Source: Aporrectodea caliginosa (taxonomy: Eukaryota; Annelida; Clitellata; Crassiclitellata; Lumbricidae). Taken from it: a stretch of 64,000 bases of DNA. Shown here in pieces: positions 13,301-33,590 of the stretch (position 1 is the first letter of the stretch; each line of letters begins with the position of its first letter). The position numbers were made by a program, and so were the translations under genes. The stretch spans positions 1-64,000 of the forward strand of contig JACEVL010000801.1 of assembly GCA_020284085.1 (NCBI GenBank), written 5' to 3'. The notes beneath the pieces were generated by a model, which was given only the letters and a program-made list of their open reading frames with translations, was not told the origin of the DNA and searched no databases.

Positions 13301-15060
13301 ATTACACGACTGTAATTACAACAGTTATAGCTCTATAATAATTATAATTACAGATTAATGGGTCTATTTAGGGATATTGAATTTTTCACGTTGCCTCCCT
13401 GTTTTTCTTTCAACAGTAATAGTAGTCTTGTTTGGTATTTGAAACTGACTAAAGATGTTGCTGGAAATTCTTGATGCCGTGTTTATTTAATAAGTGTTTA
13501 GCTGCATAGCATTAAACGTACATGACATGTACACTACATTACTTATTTACTCTTTAGCGTCTGGCAACAGCTAATGATTCGATCATTGAAGTTCTGATAT
13601 CGAAGCAACAGTTGCTGCCTGCCATCAGGTATTACTTTGGTTCATTCGTTTTATTATTCAGTCATTCATACATTCACTCAGTCACGCACTTAATACTTCT
13701 TCTTTCACTGATTCATTCACTCTCACGTATTCAGTGGTAATTACATAAATTCTGCCATACTTACCATACCGAAAATGTAAACTGTGGTTATTTTAAATCA
13801 GATGTATTTTTAAGTCAGACGTATATGATCATGTCGGCCCCTTTAGTTGGAACAATCTTCCTCATGAACTGCTTCCTGAGCTCGTCAACCTTTCTCTTCC
13901 TCTGGTTCAGAAACACCTGAAGACTATCTTATTTGTTAGAGACAGCACTGGCCTGGGTCAGGACTCTCAGGAGCACCTCTGAATCTTGGAGTGGCACTAT
14001 ACAAAATGTTCAATTATAATTACAATTACAAGTAATGCTCCATAACTATTTTTTAGAATGAAAGGTGTGTAATGTAAAAGAATCTTCCATACAAATGGGA
14101 GTTAATGTTAGATTGCTGATTGTTGCAAAGGTTTACTGTTTCATTGTTTAGATTTGCGCAGAGCGTTGGCTTGGTCGATCAGGTGTCTGCGAGAAAGTTC
14201 CTTGAAGCTGCGAAGGCGACTGAAAATCAGATGACTTTCTTTACGGTGTTCAGATTTTTTGAGCAGAGGAACGTCAGACTACGTGCAAATGCAAAGTTCC
14301 ATTCCGGTGGGTTTAATGCTGACACTTTCCTCTTATGGGGCAGTCCTGACGGACCTGGGCCATGTACTGCACCAACTACTACCCCTAATCAAACCCACCC
14401 ACTACTCCTTCCGTCCCCATGCCCATGACCGCATAATTCCCCCAGCTGACAGCCTGATGTGCAACACATTTATTGTTAGGATGCTATATACTTTTTAACA
14501 GTGTTTATTAGTTGTTTTACACCAAAGTGCGAATAGTAGTTGGTTAATACTTACTTAACTGATAACATGATAGAAATTAGTATAAAATTGTTACAAATTC
14601 ATGAAGCACCATCAGAAGTCATCTCTCAAACAATCCACGAGTCGTAGAAAACGTTACAGGCTGGACTATGATGAAGTTTATATTGCTAGTTAGTTATCTT
14701 GCACCAAATTTAGTGCACTTTAGGTTCCTCACAAAGACCTGCATGTGCTAGCTTTAGTAGTTAGTTACTTAGTTACTACAAACTTTATATACAACATTTT
14801 AGGTACCTCAAACATAACTGTGTACACTAGCTTAAATGGCTACTTTATTAATTATCTACAAACTTAATTAGCATATTTCAGGTACCTCACAACGGAGCTG
14901 CCTACATTGGTTAGTTAATATAGCTCCTTTTTAAATAGAGGTTACTGGTCACACATTACGAGGATGTCTTTTTGTCTGTTTTCTTGTAGGTGAACACTGT
15001 GATCCTTATGTTGAACATTTCAAGCAGTTATTCGGCGCAGAAGCACTTCTGTCAACTTAG
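1381..15060 (+). CDS. RMC1: RMC1 / C18orf8 (Mic1), regulator of the Mon1-Ccz1 Rab7 exchange factor, 22 exons
   Basis: Seen: coding exons at 1381-1491, 1957-2033, 2634-2718, 3097-3153, 3304-3390, 4153-4224, 5633-5701, 6315-6418, 7076-7168, 7689-7794, 8277-8388, 9090-9140, 9494-9547, 9844-9902, 10508-10696, 11403-11501, 11811-11888, 12447-12551, 13030-13098, 13558-13628, 14152-14306, 14990-15060. All junctions are GT-AG and phases match; the sum is 1974 nt (657 codons plus stop), about the vertebrate length. Recognised by collinear similarity to vertebrate RMC1, e.g. FALNVVDNLVVVHH (exon 10), QSDVYTHV (exon 16), HQFLQYHVVSDSKPL (exon 18), FRFFEQRN (exon 21) and the GEHC...FKQLFG C-terminus. Known: the family has an N-terminal beta-propeller-like half and a C-terminal Mic1 domain, and supports Mon1-Ccz1 activation of Rab7 on late endosomes and lysosomes. 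Start chosen as the ATG whose first residues align with the family. Odd: exon 7 has an in-frame TAA from paired frame changes. Confidence 0.95.
2150..2350 (+). mobile_element. LINE (CR1/L2-like) reverse transcriptase fragment
   Basis: In RMC1 intron 2. Broken frames read TELLQLYAL then DLPECTL, the decayed form of the RT segment LDYCNSLLYGLP found in CR1/L2-type elements; a similar segment lies at 61470-61560. Frameshifts show it is dead. Confidence 0.55.
3455..3640 (+). mobile_element. LINE ORF2 C-terminal fragment
   Basis: In RMC1 intron 5. Translation gives a basic GRPRKK segment followed, in another frame, by DRDGWRRCVARCAHLHGEEC, the typical terminal segment of non-LTR retrotransposon ORF2 proteins. 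Stops and frame changes show a relic. Confidence 0.6.
4405..4545 (+). mobile_element. LINE ORF2 C-terminal fragment
   Basis: In RMC1 intron 6. Reads RWFGHVERMPVDRIP then a Lys/Gln/Arg-rich stretch, matching the common RxxGHVxRM segment near the end of LINE ORF2. Degenerate, no flanking tail resolved. Confidence 0.6.
4570..5515. mobile_element. possible decayed hAT-type element rich in GTAATT/AATTAC
   Basis: Clusters of AATTAC and GTAATT occur at 4670-4980 and 5400-5475, and similar segments with TTACTCAGGTAYCACA lie at 4590-4612 and 5484-5505. Subterminal AATTAC arrays of this kind also border the better-supported hAT element at 25271-26205. No terminal inverted repeat or target duplication could be fixed here. 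Confidence 0.3.
5633..5701 (+). CDS. RMC1: RMC1 exon 7 with two compensating frame changes
   Basis: The exon is 69 nt, exactly the length expected from the vertebrate protein, and its first six and last five codons align in frame (VESAVL and PFYFK). Codons between them do not align and include TAA at 5675-5677. Moving one base forward from 5652 gives ten codons ending ACA (5681) that align with the family (LVSSGTLGNT against a Leu/Ser/Thr-rich segment with the conserved Leu and Asn). One surplus base near 5651 and one missing base near 5682-5683 therefore explain the break. Either consensus errors or a real allele; the rest of the gene is intact, which favours error. Confidence 0.7.
5738..5802. 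repeat. CTTCTT-type minisatellite
   Basis: Imperfect tandem copies of CTTCTCTTCTTMCTT in RMC1 intron 7, pyrimidine-pure on the plus strand for about 60 bp except for scattered A. Confidence 0.8.
5895..6226. mobile_element. hAT-type MITE with 8-bp target duplication
   Basis: In RMC1 intron 7. Left end CAGTGGTTCCAAAACTGG and right end TTGGAAACCCCTG are imperfect terminal inverted repeats. Both sides carry the same 8 bp, AAATAAAC (5887-5894 and 6227-6234). CAG...CTG ends plus an 8-bp duplication are the hallmark of hAT elements; at 332 bp with no transposase frame it is non-autonomous. Confidence 0.85.
6683..6800 (+). mobile_element. tRNA-derived SINE head
   Basis: In RMC1 intron 8. TTAGTCTAGTGATTAATG resembles a Pol III A box and CAGGTTCAAATCCCTG a B box, spaced as in tRNA. 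Downstream DNA (6840-6910) resembles 63580-63660, suggesting a shared body. Confidence 0.55.
8447..8610 (+). mobile_element. tRNA-derived SINE, family 1
   Basis: In RMC1 intron 11. A-box-like TAGCCGATTGGTTAGAGCG and B-box-like GGGTTTGAGCCTC are followed by a body (GACGGTTGCTGTGTAGGGACC) and a tail GTGGCGCCTAATAAATT. The same family recurs at 28121-28291 (minus) and 38736-38946 (plus). Confidence 0.8.
9651..9778. repeat. ATTC/ATTT tetranucleotide repeat
   Basis: Imperfect (CATT)n and (TTTA)n array in RMC1 intron 13; a similar ATTC array lies at 32047-32098. Confidence 0.8.
10153..10430. mobile_element. hAT-type MITE with near-perfect 8-bp target duplication
   Basis: In RMC1 intron 14. Left end CAGGGGTGTCAAACC and right end GTTTAACACCTCTG form inverted repeats. 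Flanks are GTCTATAC and ATCTATAC, 7 of 8 bases identical. 278 bp and no transposase, so non-autonomous. Confidence 0.8.
10738..10945. repeat. degenerate GTAGTAGCTAATT minisatellite
   Basis: About eight imperfect units of TAGTAGTAGCTAATTGTAG with 20-30 bp spacing, directly after the exon 15 donor of RMC1. Confidence 0.75.
12180..12245 (+). mobile_element. LINE 3' end with ATTG tail
   Basis: GGGGCACTGTATCAAGTT followed by four ATTG/TTGA units, the usual tail of CR1/L2-like elements in this window (compare 27220-27270). In RMC1 intron 17. Confidence 0.4.
13835..14010 (+). mobile_element. LINE (CR1/L2-like) ORF2 C-terminus and 3' end
   Basis: In RMC1 intron 20. Reads PLVWNNLPHELLPELVNLS then LKTILF, the canonical WNxLP...LKTxLF C-terminal segment of CR1/L2 elements, followed by GGTCAGGA...GAGCACCTCTGAATCTTGG, shared with 30525-30570. 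Confidence 0.7.
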
Positions 15061-15200
15061 TAGCACTTGATGATAAATAGGACAGGTTACATTTAGCCTA
15101 CGATAGAATTCAGATGGCGATTTGGCTCTGAGCAATGCATACCATGATACAAGTCACTTCTAAAATGAAAACGGATAGGACGAAATATCGCTTCGTACAA

Positions 15201-15296
15201 AATGAAATCTTGGCCCGTTAACGTTAAATTATAATGAAATCTTGGCCCGTTAACGTTAAATTATAATGAAATCTTGGCCCGTTAACGTTATATTAT
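15201..15296. repeat. three tandem 32-bp units
   Basis: Three head-to-tail copies of a 32-bp unit beginning AATGAAATCTTGGCCCG and containing the palindrome CGTTAACG, starting at 15201, 15233 and 15265. Only one base differs, near the end of the third copy. Confidence 0.9.
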
Positions 15297-15471
15297 TCTC
15301 TTAAGACAAAGCTGATAAGAAGAAAATATTGGTTATTGCGAAAATTATTTGCGGTCATGTAGGGTTGCCAGGTCGTCGCGAAAAGGCGAGTTGGGCTACT
15401 TTTCAATGCGCTCGCGACTGAAAATTTCGTCCTCGGATAGACTACTTTTGAATAAGCTAGTTCAGATTACC

Positions 15472-15512
15472 AATGCGCATGCGCAGCCAGCTTACTTTTA
15501 CTTCCGGGTCAT
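15472..15512. promoter_or_regulatory. NRF1-like and ETS-like sites
   Basis: The palindrome GCGCATGCGC followed about 20 bp later by ACTTCCGG. These are the consensus sites of NRF1 and ETS factors, common in CpG-type promoters. No gene start was recognised beside them, so promoter function is inference. Confidence 0.35.
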
Positions 15513-17677
15513 AGGCCACCGTTCATAAACAAACCGAAAGGTGCCGGTAGCGACTGTTCTATGATCTACTTTTACGCAAATGCAACAGCCACGAGTTCAT
15601 GTGTAATCGATGAAGTTGTCTTTGGCCTCTCTGTTCTTGTAGCTTCAAATCATCTACCTTCCATCGATTAAGCCATCCACTTGAACGATTCGAAGCCTTC
15701 CGCCATGCTTGACTCTTGTTTATGAATGGTGAACTATCACCTTAGTCCTTGTAGCACTTGATGATAAATGCTGAACAGGTTACATTGTCCCGCGGTCGCT
15801 ACGGCGACATTTATGATTGCGTTATTTAGGCCTACTACTGATCAATGCCTACCATACAAGTCACTTCTAAAACGAAACACGGATTCGGATCATAGGACGA
15901 GTCTATATCATCTTAATTTTTACGTCAATGATTTCATGAAATCTTGGCGAAACCAATTTAGTACATACGTTCGAAGTCCTATTCAAAATTAATTAATGTT
16001 TTCAAAGCTGCTAAGTTCGAAAATATTGGGCTACTTTTTGACGTGATTACGCGACCAACCACTTCCTCTGCAACCCTGCTGTGGATAACTCTATAGAAAA
16101 TCTCTTCTAAGACGAAATGTTAACAGATACACAACAGTGCAAGTTGCGGAGAAGGTTTCGGCTCTGAGCTTCGTATACGCCTACTGCATGTACATATAGT
16201 TTGTCATCGTTGGTCTTTGAATAGAATGTCGGCACTCGAGTGATGAGATGTGTGTGTATTGTGTACGTGTTGATAAATATAATCGGATGATTAGTAGGGC
16301 TTACGAAACTCGCCCCTTACAACGCGATCAAGGATCAATATAATAGCTCTGGCCTGAAAAGTCCGTATCAGGCGTCACCGCGTCAGATGAGGAAATATGA
16401 CGTCCTATTTACATAGACACAGCAGATTGCAGTTTCAAATAAATTCGTATATCTATGATATGAAGGAAAATCATCGAATAATTATCGTCCATTCCCAGCA
16501 CCACTATTGTATAGGAGTGCCAGGAGTGGTAACTCCCAGTCAGAGGCGAAAATCTGTACATTACTTGGGGGGACAGACGGACAGTCCCCCTCTATCCCCC
16601 ATGATTTACGCCACTGCTCCAAGTGTTCCCACTAAACGCCGTGTCATGTGTTGGAGCGCCCATACACCGCAGTAACTGCACCAGATAAATAGGCCTACGC
16701 TAGTTTTGCACAAGTTTCCAATTCTGTGGGCCTTTAATATAGGGTACATCAAGATTCCTTGCAATGGAGCGTCGGTATCTAAACATTTATATGGCGCCTT
16801 TTGCCTATGAACATTTATATAGCCGTTATAGCGCCACCGTATTCCCTAGGACTATTCAATATAATTATAGGCCTAATTATAGAAAATGATTCGATCAGTG
16901 TTGGCAGTTATTAATTGAATGTGAGTTACACCCATATGGAATTTCCGCCAGATTAGCTTCTAGTACAACGTCTCGTGTGGGGCTTCCGTTTTAAGGGTTC
17001 TGTTCATAGTCAAAGGATCTGAAGGACTTAAACCCTCCTTGCAGTTATCAAGCTTGCGCGTTATCTAGGCCTAGCTATATAGTTATCGCGTTATCGATCT
17101 ATGGGAAATCAAATGGAGATCTAAGTTTAGTGGCCGGAGTCTGGACTCTAGAGAGACCAGAGCGAGGAGGCAGAGCAGCTGCTAAGGCGGATTTCGTTTA
17201 AGTCGAGAGTGAGATTCGAAGGCGTACGATCAGATGAGTCAGGGCATGTATCCTTGAAGAGATTAGACTAATTTTGAGAGGAAAGCCTGAGTGGTGATAG
17301 ACCGAGAATTCTGAGGCAGGTTATGATGGGTGGGCCTTGGTTTGGTTAATCCTCTAGTATTGTCACTCATCCATCTGCCCTGCTGGAATTCCGCCCAACG
17401 TCCATCTCTACGGTTTTTTTGCCTATAGGCCTAAAATCAAGTATCCATGTAACCATTTAGTGAGTATATTATACGTGTAGCCTAACTAGTCTAAATATAG
17501 GCTATTCTAAAACGTAACATTTTACTAGATGTTTGCCCGTCCTAAGACGGTTGAGACAATTTGAAAAAATACCCGCGGGCCGTACTCCCGCGGGCCGCCT
17601 GTCGGCAATGGACTATCGCATACCCCAACTTTTATTACACGCAAATTTGAATCTACGCGACGGATTAAAAACAACGC

Positions 17678-17840
17678 AGCGCCATCTACTGAAATGAAAC
17701 GAGTCAGCATCCATGGGCGGCCATGTTTTTAGTTCGTAGTGCAATAGCAGTGCCACCTACTGAAATGAAATGAGTCCAGTTTATGACGACCTTCCTGACG
17801 TACAGGAGAGCAGCGCCACCTACCGAAACGCAATGAGTCT
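17678..17840. repeat. degenerate ~65-bp repeat, three copies
   Basis: CAGYGCCAYCTACYGAAA followed by GAGTC occurs three times (near 17678, 17749 and 17811) with unlike spacers between. Confidence 0.7.
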
Positions 17841-18040
17841 ATAGCGTAACCAAAAAGTTCACTTCATGGCTTCATGACTGTTATATTTCTGTTCGTTTAT
17901 ATTATTAATATGAATAGTGAAACTATAATATACGTGTTTCCATAGCCCTATAATTATGGCTTATATACCTATAGGGCCATAGGTCTACTATATAACTATA
18001 GTCATATATCGTATAGATATCGAGTAAGTCGTACTATAGG

Positions 18041-18042
<2 letters not shown>

Positions 18043-18104
<62 letters not shown>

Positions 18105-18129
18105 TGTGAGTGTAGGTGTGTGTGTGTGA
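18043..18129. repeat. TG microsatellite
   Basis: Perfect (TG)n from 18043 to about 18098, then interrupted GAGAG and TG units. Confidence 0.95.
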
Positions 18130-18739
18130 GCTATTGCTATATGCCTACATATTTTAGCCCTTCACCTGATCTCCCTCGCTGCTTCAGTTCTAATTATCAT
18201 CATCCACCTTAGTAAGCCTAGTCTGTCTGACCATCTGTCTGCCTCATCCAAATATTTGGTCTTGCATTTGGACCGATTTTGCTTCCTATCGATTTATTGT
18301 AGTAGGGCTACTCCCCATAATCCCCCATTGATTTTGTTTTTACTTAGCGCCTCTGAATAAGCTGGATCCCGCGACTCTGAGATTTAGACGCTGTAGAAAT
18401 CTCGAGATTACGATTCATAGGCTACATAGGCCTATTATGCATGCACGCTGTATATAGGCCTTTGCCATATTTGCCTTCTATATAGGCCTACGCTTACTGA
18501 CAGTATATGCCCATATATACATAATAATATATAGTATAGCCTATATATATACAGTATATTTGTATATATGTATATACAATGCATATACAAGTGTGTGTGT
18601 GTATATATATATAAGGCAATGTGTAGGTGTAGGTCCTATGTATGTACGTAGGCATGCATGGTTCTGCATGTAGATGTGTGTAGGCCTATATGTAGTATTT
18701 TTTCATGCATGCATGTCTGCAAACAGGCATAGGCCTATA

Positions 18740-18996
18740 GGAGCATTCACTCTGGATCACGTGACAATGTTTACGTAAGTCAAAACAAATGTAAAAATGC
18801 CGTCAACATATTTCACAGTTGATTTAGACATTTAAAAAATAAGGACTACAGCATTAGTAATCGTCAAAATATTAATGTTTTTAGGCATTTGTTAACAATA
18901 TTGCTTCCAGCAACAGCCGAATGAGCCGATATTTTGACTTACACAAACGTTGGCGGGCAGATATCACAAAGATATCACGTGACTTGTGAATGCTTC
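18740..18996. mobile_element. MITE with ~50-bp inverted ends carrying TCACGTGA
   Basis: The ends pair imperfectly over about 50 bp: AGCATTCAC, TCACGTGA and GTAAGTCAAAA on the left recur as reverse complements on the right, whose arm has about 25 extra bases. TATA flanks both sides (18736-18739 and 18997-19000), compatible with TA or TATA target duplication. No transposase frame. It lies about 500 bp upstream of the first coding exon of the refilin-like gene. Confidence 0.75.
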
Positions 18997-19517
18997 TATA
19001 CATGCATAATTATGTAGGCTATAATGCATGTATGCAAAATATGTACGTAGGCCTACGTAGGTATGTAATAGGCTGCATACATATGTATGAAAGTATGTGT
19101 AGCGAATCTCGCGTAGGCCTATAATGGCGGTCAGTACTTGAAAGTTATCAGAAATGTTGCCCGTTGAACTGCACATACACTCGAGTGTCCAGCTCAACCG
19201 CGCGTAGTATGTGAGGCGGCGGCGACACAAGGCTTGCGTTCACGAGCAGATATTGCATGCTGTGCACCTGTGTTATTGCCGTCATATTTCACGTTTAATG
19301 CACGCTGCCGAGTTGTGCATTGGCTACGACCGTGCATTAATGTGCCAGGATTGTGTCGTGCGATATAGTGATTGTCTCATCTAAAGGGAAGAAACGTTGT
19401 TTATCGGGCATCCCTTTCTGCGATCGCAACCGCAACGGTTCATCTGTAACCGGGAATTCACCGAACAGCATCGATCCAGGGAATAAATTCCACCAGAGGA
19501 TAAAGTCAGCTTGGAGA

Positions 19518-28957
<9,440 letters not shown>

Positions 28958-30479
28958 GGGGAGAGGGAGAGAGACAGATACAGACATAGACAGACAAGCA
29001 GAGACAGACAGACAGACAAACGAACAGACAGAGACAAGCACACGGACAGACTGACACACAGACATGTACACAGAGAGAAACTGATAGATAGACAGACAGA
29101 CAGGCAGATAGCACGGACTGAATGTTAGCCTGTATCAGTCTGCAGTATTTAACGTGACTCTCTGTCTTTATTTTTGAGTCTTTATTTCCGAAGCTGATAT
29201 TCAATTTCGCAAAATCAGAACCTCTTTCTTCGTTATCTCATTCCTCACAAAATGCTGCATAATATATTATGTAAAAGCGATTAAGCGAGAAAAAAACACT
29301 TGAATAAGCAACATTTTAGCGAACGGGTGTGGCGAATTTTGTTTCGTTCTACTATGATTTACATGCTTAATACTTAGTTAAGTAGCTTCTGTTTTAAGAG
29401 ACATTAAGTGTACGACGACTTGTAAAACACTGAGGTCTTGGCTCCTTAGTTGCCATTATTTTACATTAAGAACTTTTAAACTTGATTTAAACAACGTACT
29501 CCTAGTTGGTTATTGCCGCCACCAGACTAGTTTCTTCACGGTGCGTCACTTCCGCCCGGGTTACGCACTGACTGTTCCGAGTAGCCTACACTTCGAGCAA
29601 ATTAGTAAATACTTGGAACGGACATGGAACACACCCCGCACTATAGATCCCGAGGCGGAATTTTCCGATAGTGCCACGCCGAGATAATTATAACATAATA
29701 TAAAAGCCTTCAGATTTAATCATTTTCACACTTCTCTGGTTGTATCTGGAACTATAATTCAGTAATAATAGTCCCAGGTGGTATCGATGAGAAATAGCAG
29801 ACGAGGCCAATTCGCAGCCATGCTTTCCCCTTAATTATCAAGTTGAATTATTATTGACAAGGAACAGAGGTCAGATTCCCCAGAGCTCTGTCAAGAATAA
29901 CTGAAAATGGAAACCAGAAGTAGTGTCTGCTAGCAAATGTAACTGTAGGCCTACTACAGTGTGACTAGAATCATAGTAGAATGTCTAGTAATCAAGCAGT
30001 TTTTAAGGTCTACAACCAGACCATTCCTGCCATTTAGGGAGACTGGGTTTTAATCCAATACAGATAACTGAAGTAGGCTAAACAAGCTGTCATAGTTTGA
30101 GCTACCCTTTACCCCAACATGTTCAGACAACAGCTCAATACATGTGCAGGTGGTTGGCTGTCCTTGTCACCAGGAAATTAGTCTGTAAGAGCTTCATCCA
30201 ACAGGTTCCGGTATTAACATAAAATTAGTCACTTTAAGAGTCTATTCTTCAGGTATGGAAACGGTGTACTTGTTCTGAATTAACTGTTAAATAATATAAA
30301 TTTCATAACTGTAAATTTCAAAACTGCAAATGGTCTTAACTGTGCCCTCCCAACAACAGTGGCATGTGTTGAAGATATTATGCAAATATGACGATATTCC
30401 CAGATCGGTTCCATACTGACTTCTCATCATTCACCACTGACGACTCTTCCTGTTTACTGTGCATTGTTCTGCCAAACAA

Positions 30480-30595
30480 CTTACTGCTAGTTATCAGCTC
30501 CTTAAGACTGCTTTTCCCACCTAGCCTGGGTCAGGAGCACCTCTGAGTAGAGAACTTGGAGGGCGCTCTATAAATTTCCACTAATTGATTGGTTA
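30480..30595 (+). mobile_element. LINE (CR1/L2-like) 3' end
   Basis: CCTGGGTCAGGAGCACCTCTG, then AGGGCGCTCTATAAATTTCC and an ATTGATTGG tail. The first part matches the 3' end of the copy at 13835-14010. Confidence 0.55.
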
Positions 30596-33343
30596 TAGTC
30601 TAATCTTTAACAACATTTAACATCAAACAGGTTAGCACAGACAGCACCTCGAATTTGTTTTGCTCTACTATAACAGCATTATATAAATGTTCGATTACGA
30701 CGATTGGTTTGGGCTTAAGCTACTCCATGACGTTCTGTATATAAAAATTATCAGTGTTTTGTGCATTATAATGTGTTGAACGATGCGTGATACATCATGT
30801 TACCGTATATGACAAACCCATCAAGACCTGCAATAAGGTCAGCGACATCACGTGTTGTCTGGCTAATTCTTGTCAATTCCAAAGTGTTGCCATAGAAACC
30901 ATGATACCATCCCATAAATATTACAAAGTGGCAAGTGTTTATATATAAATAATCGAATGGTAATAATTTATTACCAACATGGGTGCATGTTACAGAGTGC
31001 ATGGCAAGCATCGTATGCGAACAACTGGGCAGTTACCTCTACACAAATATCTAAACGCCATCTGGTTCAGGCCCATACTAGTCTAATTCTCTCATTCCAA
31101 GTTTTCAAAATCCTAACATAAGGAAGTGAACAGAATCAGGCCTTTACTTAATGAACTGAAGGCTTTTCCATTCAATAATAGTCATTGAGCTCTTACTAAA
31201 ACGAACAAACAAAAACCACAGTCAAATTATTTGTGCTGTTAATCCAAACTTCGAAAACAGTGCGAAAACAATTCAACACAACTACAAAAATCACAGCATT
31301 TACAGTTGTTAACAGATTCTTGTAATCAATACTCAATTTGAAATTTCGAAATACTCAGAAACTGCTACAGAAGCGTAAAACATGGAAACTGGAGTCATAG
31401 CAACATTTGGTTAAATTATCGGTCTTGATCTAAAGTAGCAAAACCATGTAAACTTGTAAAGCATCGAAATTACAGCCTCACCTGTTGTCCTACATAATAG
31501 GTGGGTATAACAATAACCCAAATTGCCTACAGGTATACTTAAGACTCTTACATTGTCCACTCTAAAACTGCCAACACGCCAATCCTACAACGGCATAGAC
31601 GATATATAATTATGTGCCTGCATATTATGGACGATATATAAGCGGCATACATGTTGACATATAACATTCTTTCTCTTCTTTACAATTGCTTTATGCGGCT
31701 AATAATGATCGCAAATGACAGCCTTTTATGCTTCTGCTATTTGTACCAAATGGCAAGTTTCTGTAAACAAGGTTTTGTACTTCTAACACAGTTTAGAGAC
31801 AGGATCTAGCTGGTTAAATGTATACTTCCAAGAAAGATCAAACAGGCTTAGGCCGGTTTACAAAGCGTTTAATCATCGTGGTTCTAATATTTGCAGCAAA
31901 TTTGTGACTTACAAAATGTCGTTTTATTCGAGTCAATATCCAAGTTTGAAATCTCAACATGATGTAAATCTCTCGCAAATTATGGAGCAGATAATAGTCA
32001 TCTACGGGACATTTGACCCCACTGAATTGAAAGTGCAACAGTAGATGTATTCATTCATTCATTCAGTAAATCAATCATTCACTCATTCATTCATCCACAA
32101 CATTCAAATCACACCTTTAACAGATACCTGCTTATAAAAAAATTGATCACATGCAAACAAAAGCTTACCATGAGCAACTACAACCAATTAACATAGACCT
32201 AATCACAAAATACTCAATAATTTCATTAATTAATATACTCGATCACTAATTTCGCTTATCAGCTGATATCTGTCAGCTGCAAATAATGTAAAAAAATAAT
32301 GGAAACCAATCTCTTATTGAGAGAGAAGCAAAACTGCTACACAAATTATAAAAAACACTAATATTGCAACTCAAGACTGCAGGGATTCAAATCTGTTAAG
32401 TCAAGACACACAAGACATCACGAAAACACCAATAGTTGTATCAAATTTATTTATTTTAAACAGTAAATGATGAAATTTGCAAATGTCAGTGCTCCTTAAA
32501 AGTGGTGACAAAACCATCCAACCATCAACATTTTATCAATTATCTAGAAAGCTAAAGTGAGAACCTGAGACCGTAAAACTATCAGATGTAATGAAAGTGT
32601 CATCAGCATCAAACTCACTGAAACTCTAAACAAGACTTTAGTGGTATATTTTCAAACGTTAAAGTAGAGACAAACTTATTAGCAATTAATGTTGATGAAG
32701 GTTTTAGTCTGGAAGTCAAGAGAGGCAAACCAATACATCAGAGATCACTGACCGGATTTGAAATCTCAAATCCGATGTATGACAGACTAAAATCAACGTA
32801 TTGCAGGCTTAAGTTAGTCTAGGTCATCATAAATTTTCAAATCCACCAAATAATCAAAATGACTTCTGGAAGTCACTTAAAGGTAACCCAAATTAAGTCA
32901 ATAGCCAGTTCAGAAGCTTTATGAAACACCCACATATCATAAAACCAATCAAAACTCGTAAAAGCCACTCAAATGTGTGCGTGCATGCATGTACATGTGT
33001 GCATGTGTATGTATGCAAACAAGCAAGTACAAGTGTACATGTGTGGGTATATGTATGTGTATGTATGGTTATGTATGTATATATGCATGTATTTATTATG
33101 TATCTGACAATTCGCAAATACACAACGCATTTTATAACTATTTAGAAGACTCTGAAATGTGGCAGTCTGTTATGACCCATATACAACCTCAGCAACACAA
33201 CTGTTGCACAATGCAACACTTTGGACAACTCTTACATCGTAGAATAATTGAACAAAGAATAGACGTATGTGAAACCATGCAGAAGCTTGACCTGGAATAG
33301 CACCAGTATGAATAACAATGAATGCAGACGTCTATGCTTAACA

Positions 33344-33590
33344 TACAACCGTGACAACATGCTGAAGATGTGCTATAGACAATAAAACAACCATGACAAC
33401 ATACTCAAGAAGTGCTACAGATAGTCAACAACCATGACAACATGCTCACGATGTGTAACAAAAAGTGAACCAAGGCAAAATGCTCATGATGTGCAACAGA
33501 AAATAAACAACCATGGCAACATGCTCACGATGTGCAACAGAGTATACAACTATGATAACACGATCAAGATGTGCTACAGATAGTAAAAAG
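33344..33590. repeat. ~42-bp minisatellite, about six units
   Basis: Imperfect tandem units starting ACAACCATGACAACATGCTC and ending ...GTGCAACAGA or GTGCTACAGATAGT. There are no unique spacers, so it is not a CRISPR array. Confidence 0.85.

Larger units (their letters stand above)
15061..16200. repeat. diverged direct repeats downstream of RMC1
   Basis: A ~200-bp segment starting AGCACTTGATGATAAAT occurs right after the RMC1 stop (15063-15260) and again at 15750-15960, sharing ACAAGTCACTTCTAAAA and TGAAATCTTGGC; a partial third copy lies near 16098-16170. GGGCTACTTTT recurs at 15394 and 16030. It may include the RMC1 3' UTR. AGGGTTGCC (15361) and GCAACCCTG (16071) face each other like element ends, but no target duplication was found. 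Confidence 0.55.
16201..18739. other. intergenic stretch between RMC1 and the refilin-like gene
   Basis: No coding exon supported. Contains many AGGCCTA motifs, a degenerate ~65-bp repeat at 17678-17840, a TG microsatellite at 18043-18129 and AT-rich DNA at 18500-18620. Confidence 0.6.

Noticed and set aside
33344..33590. Possible CRISPR-like array
   Set aside because: Imperfect contiguous ~42-bp minisatellite without unique spacers.
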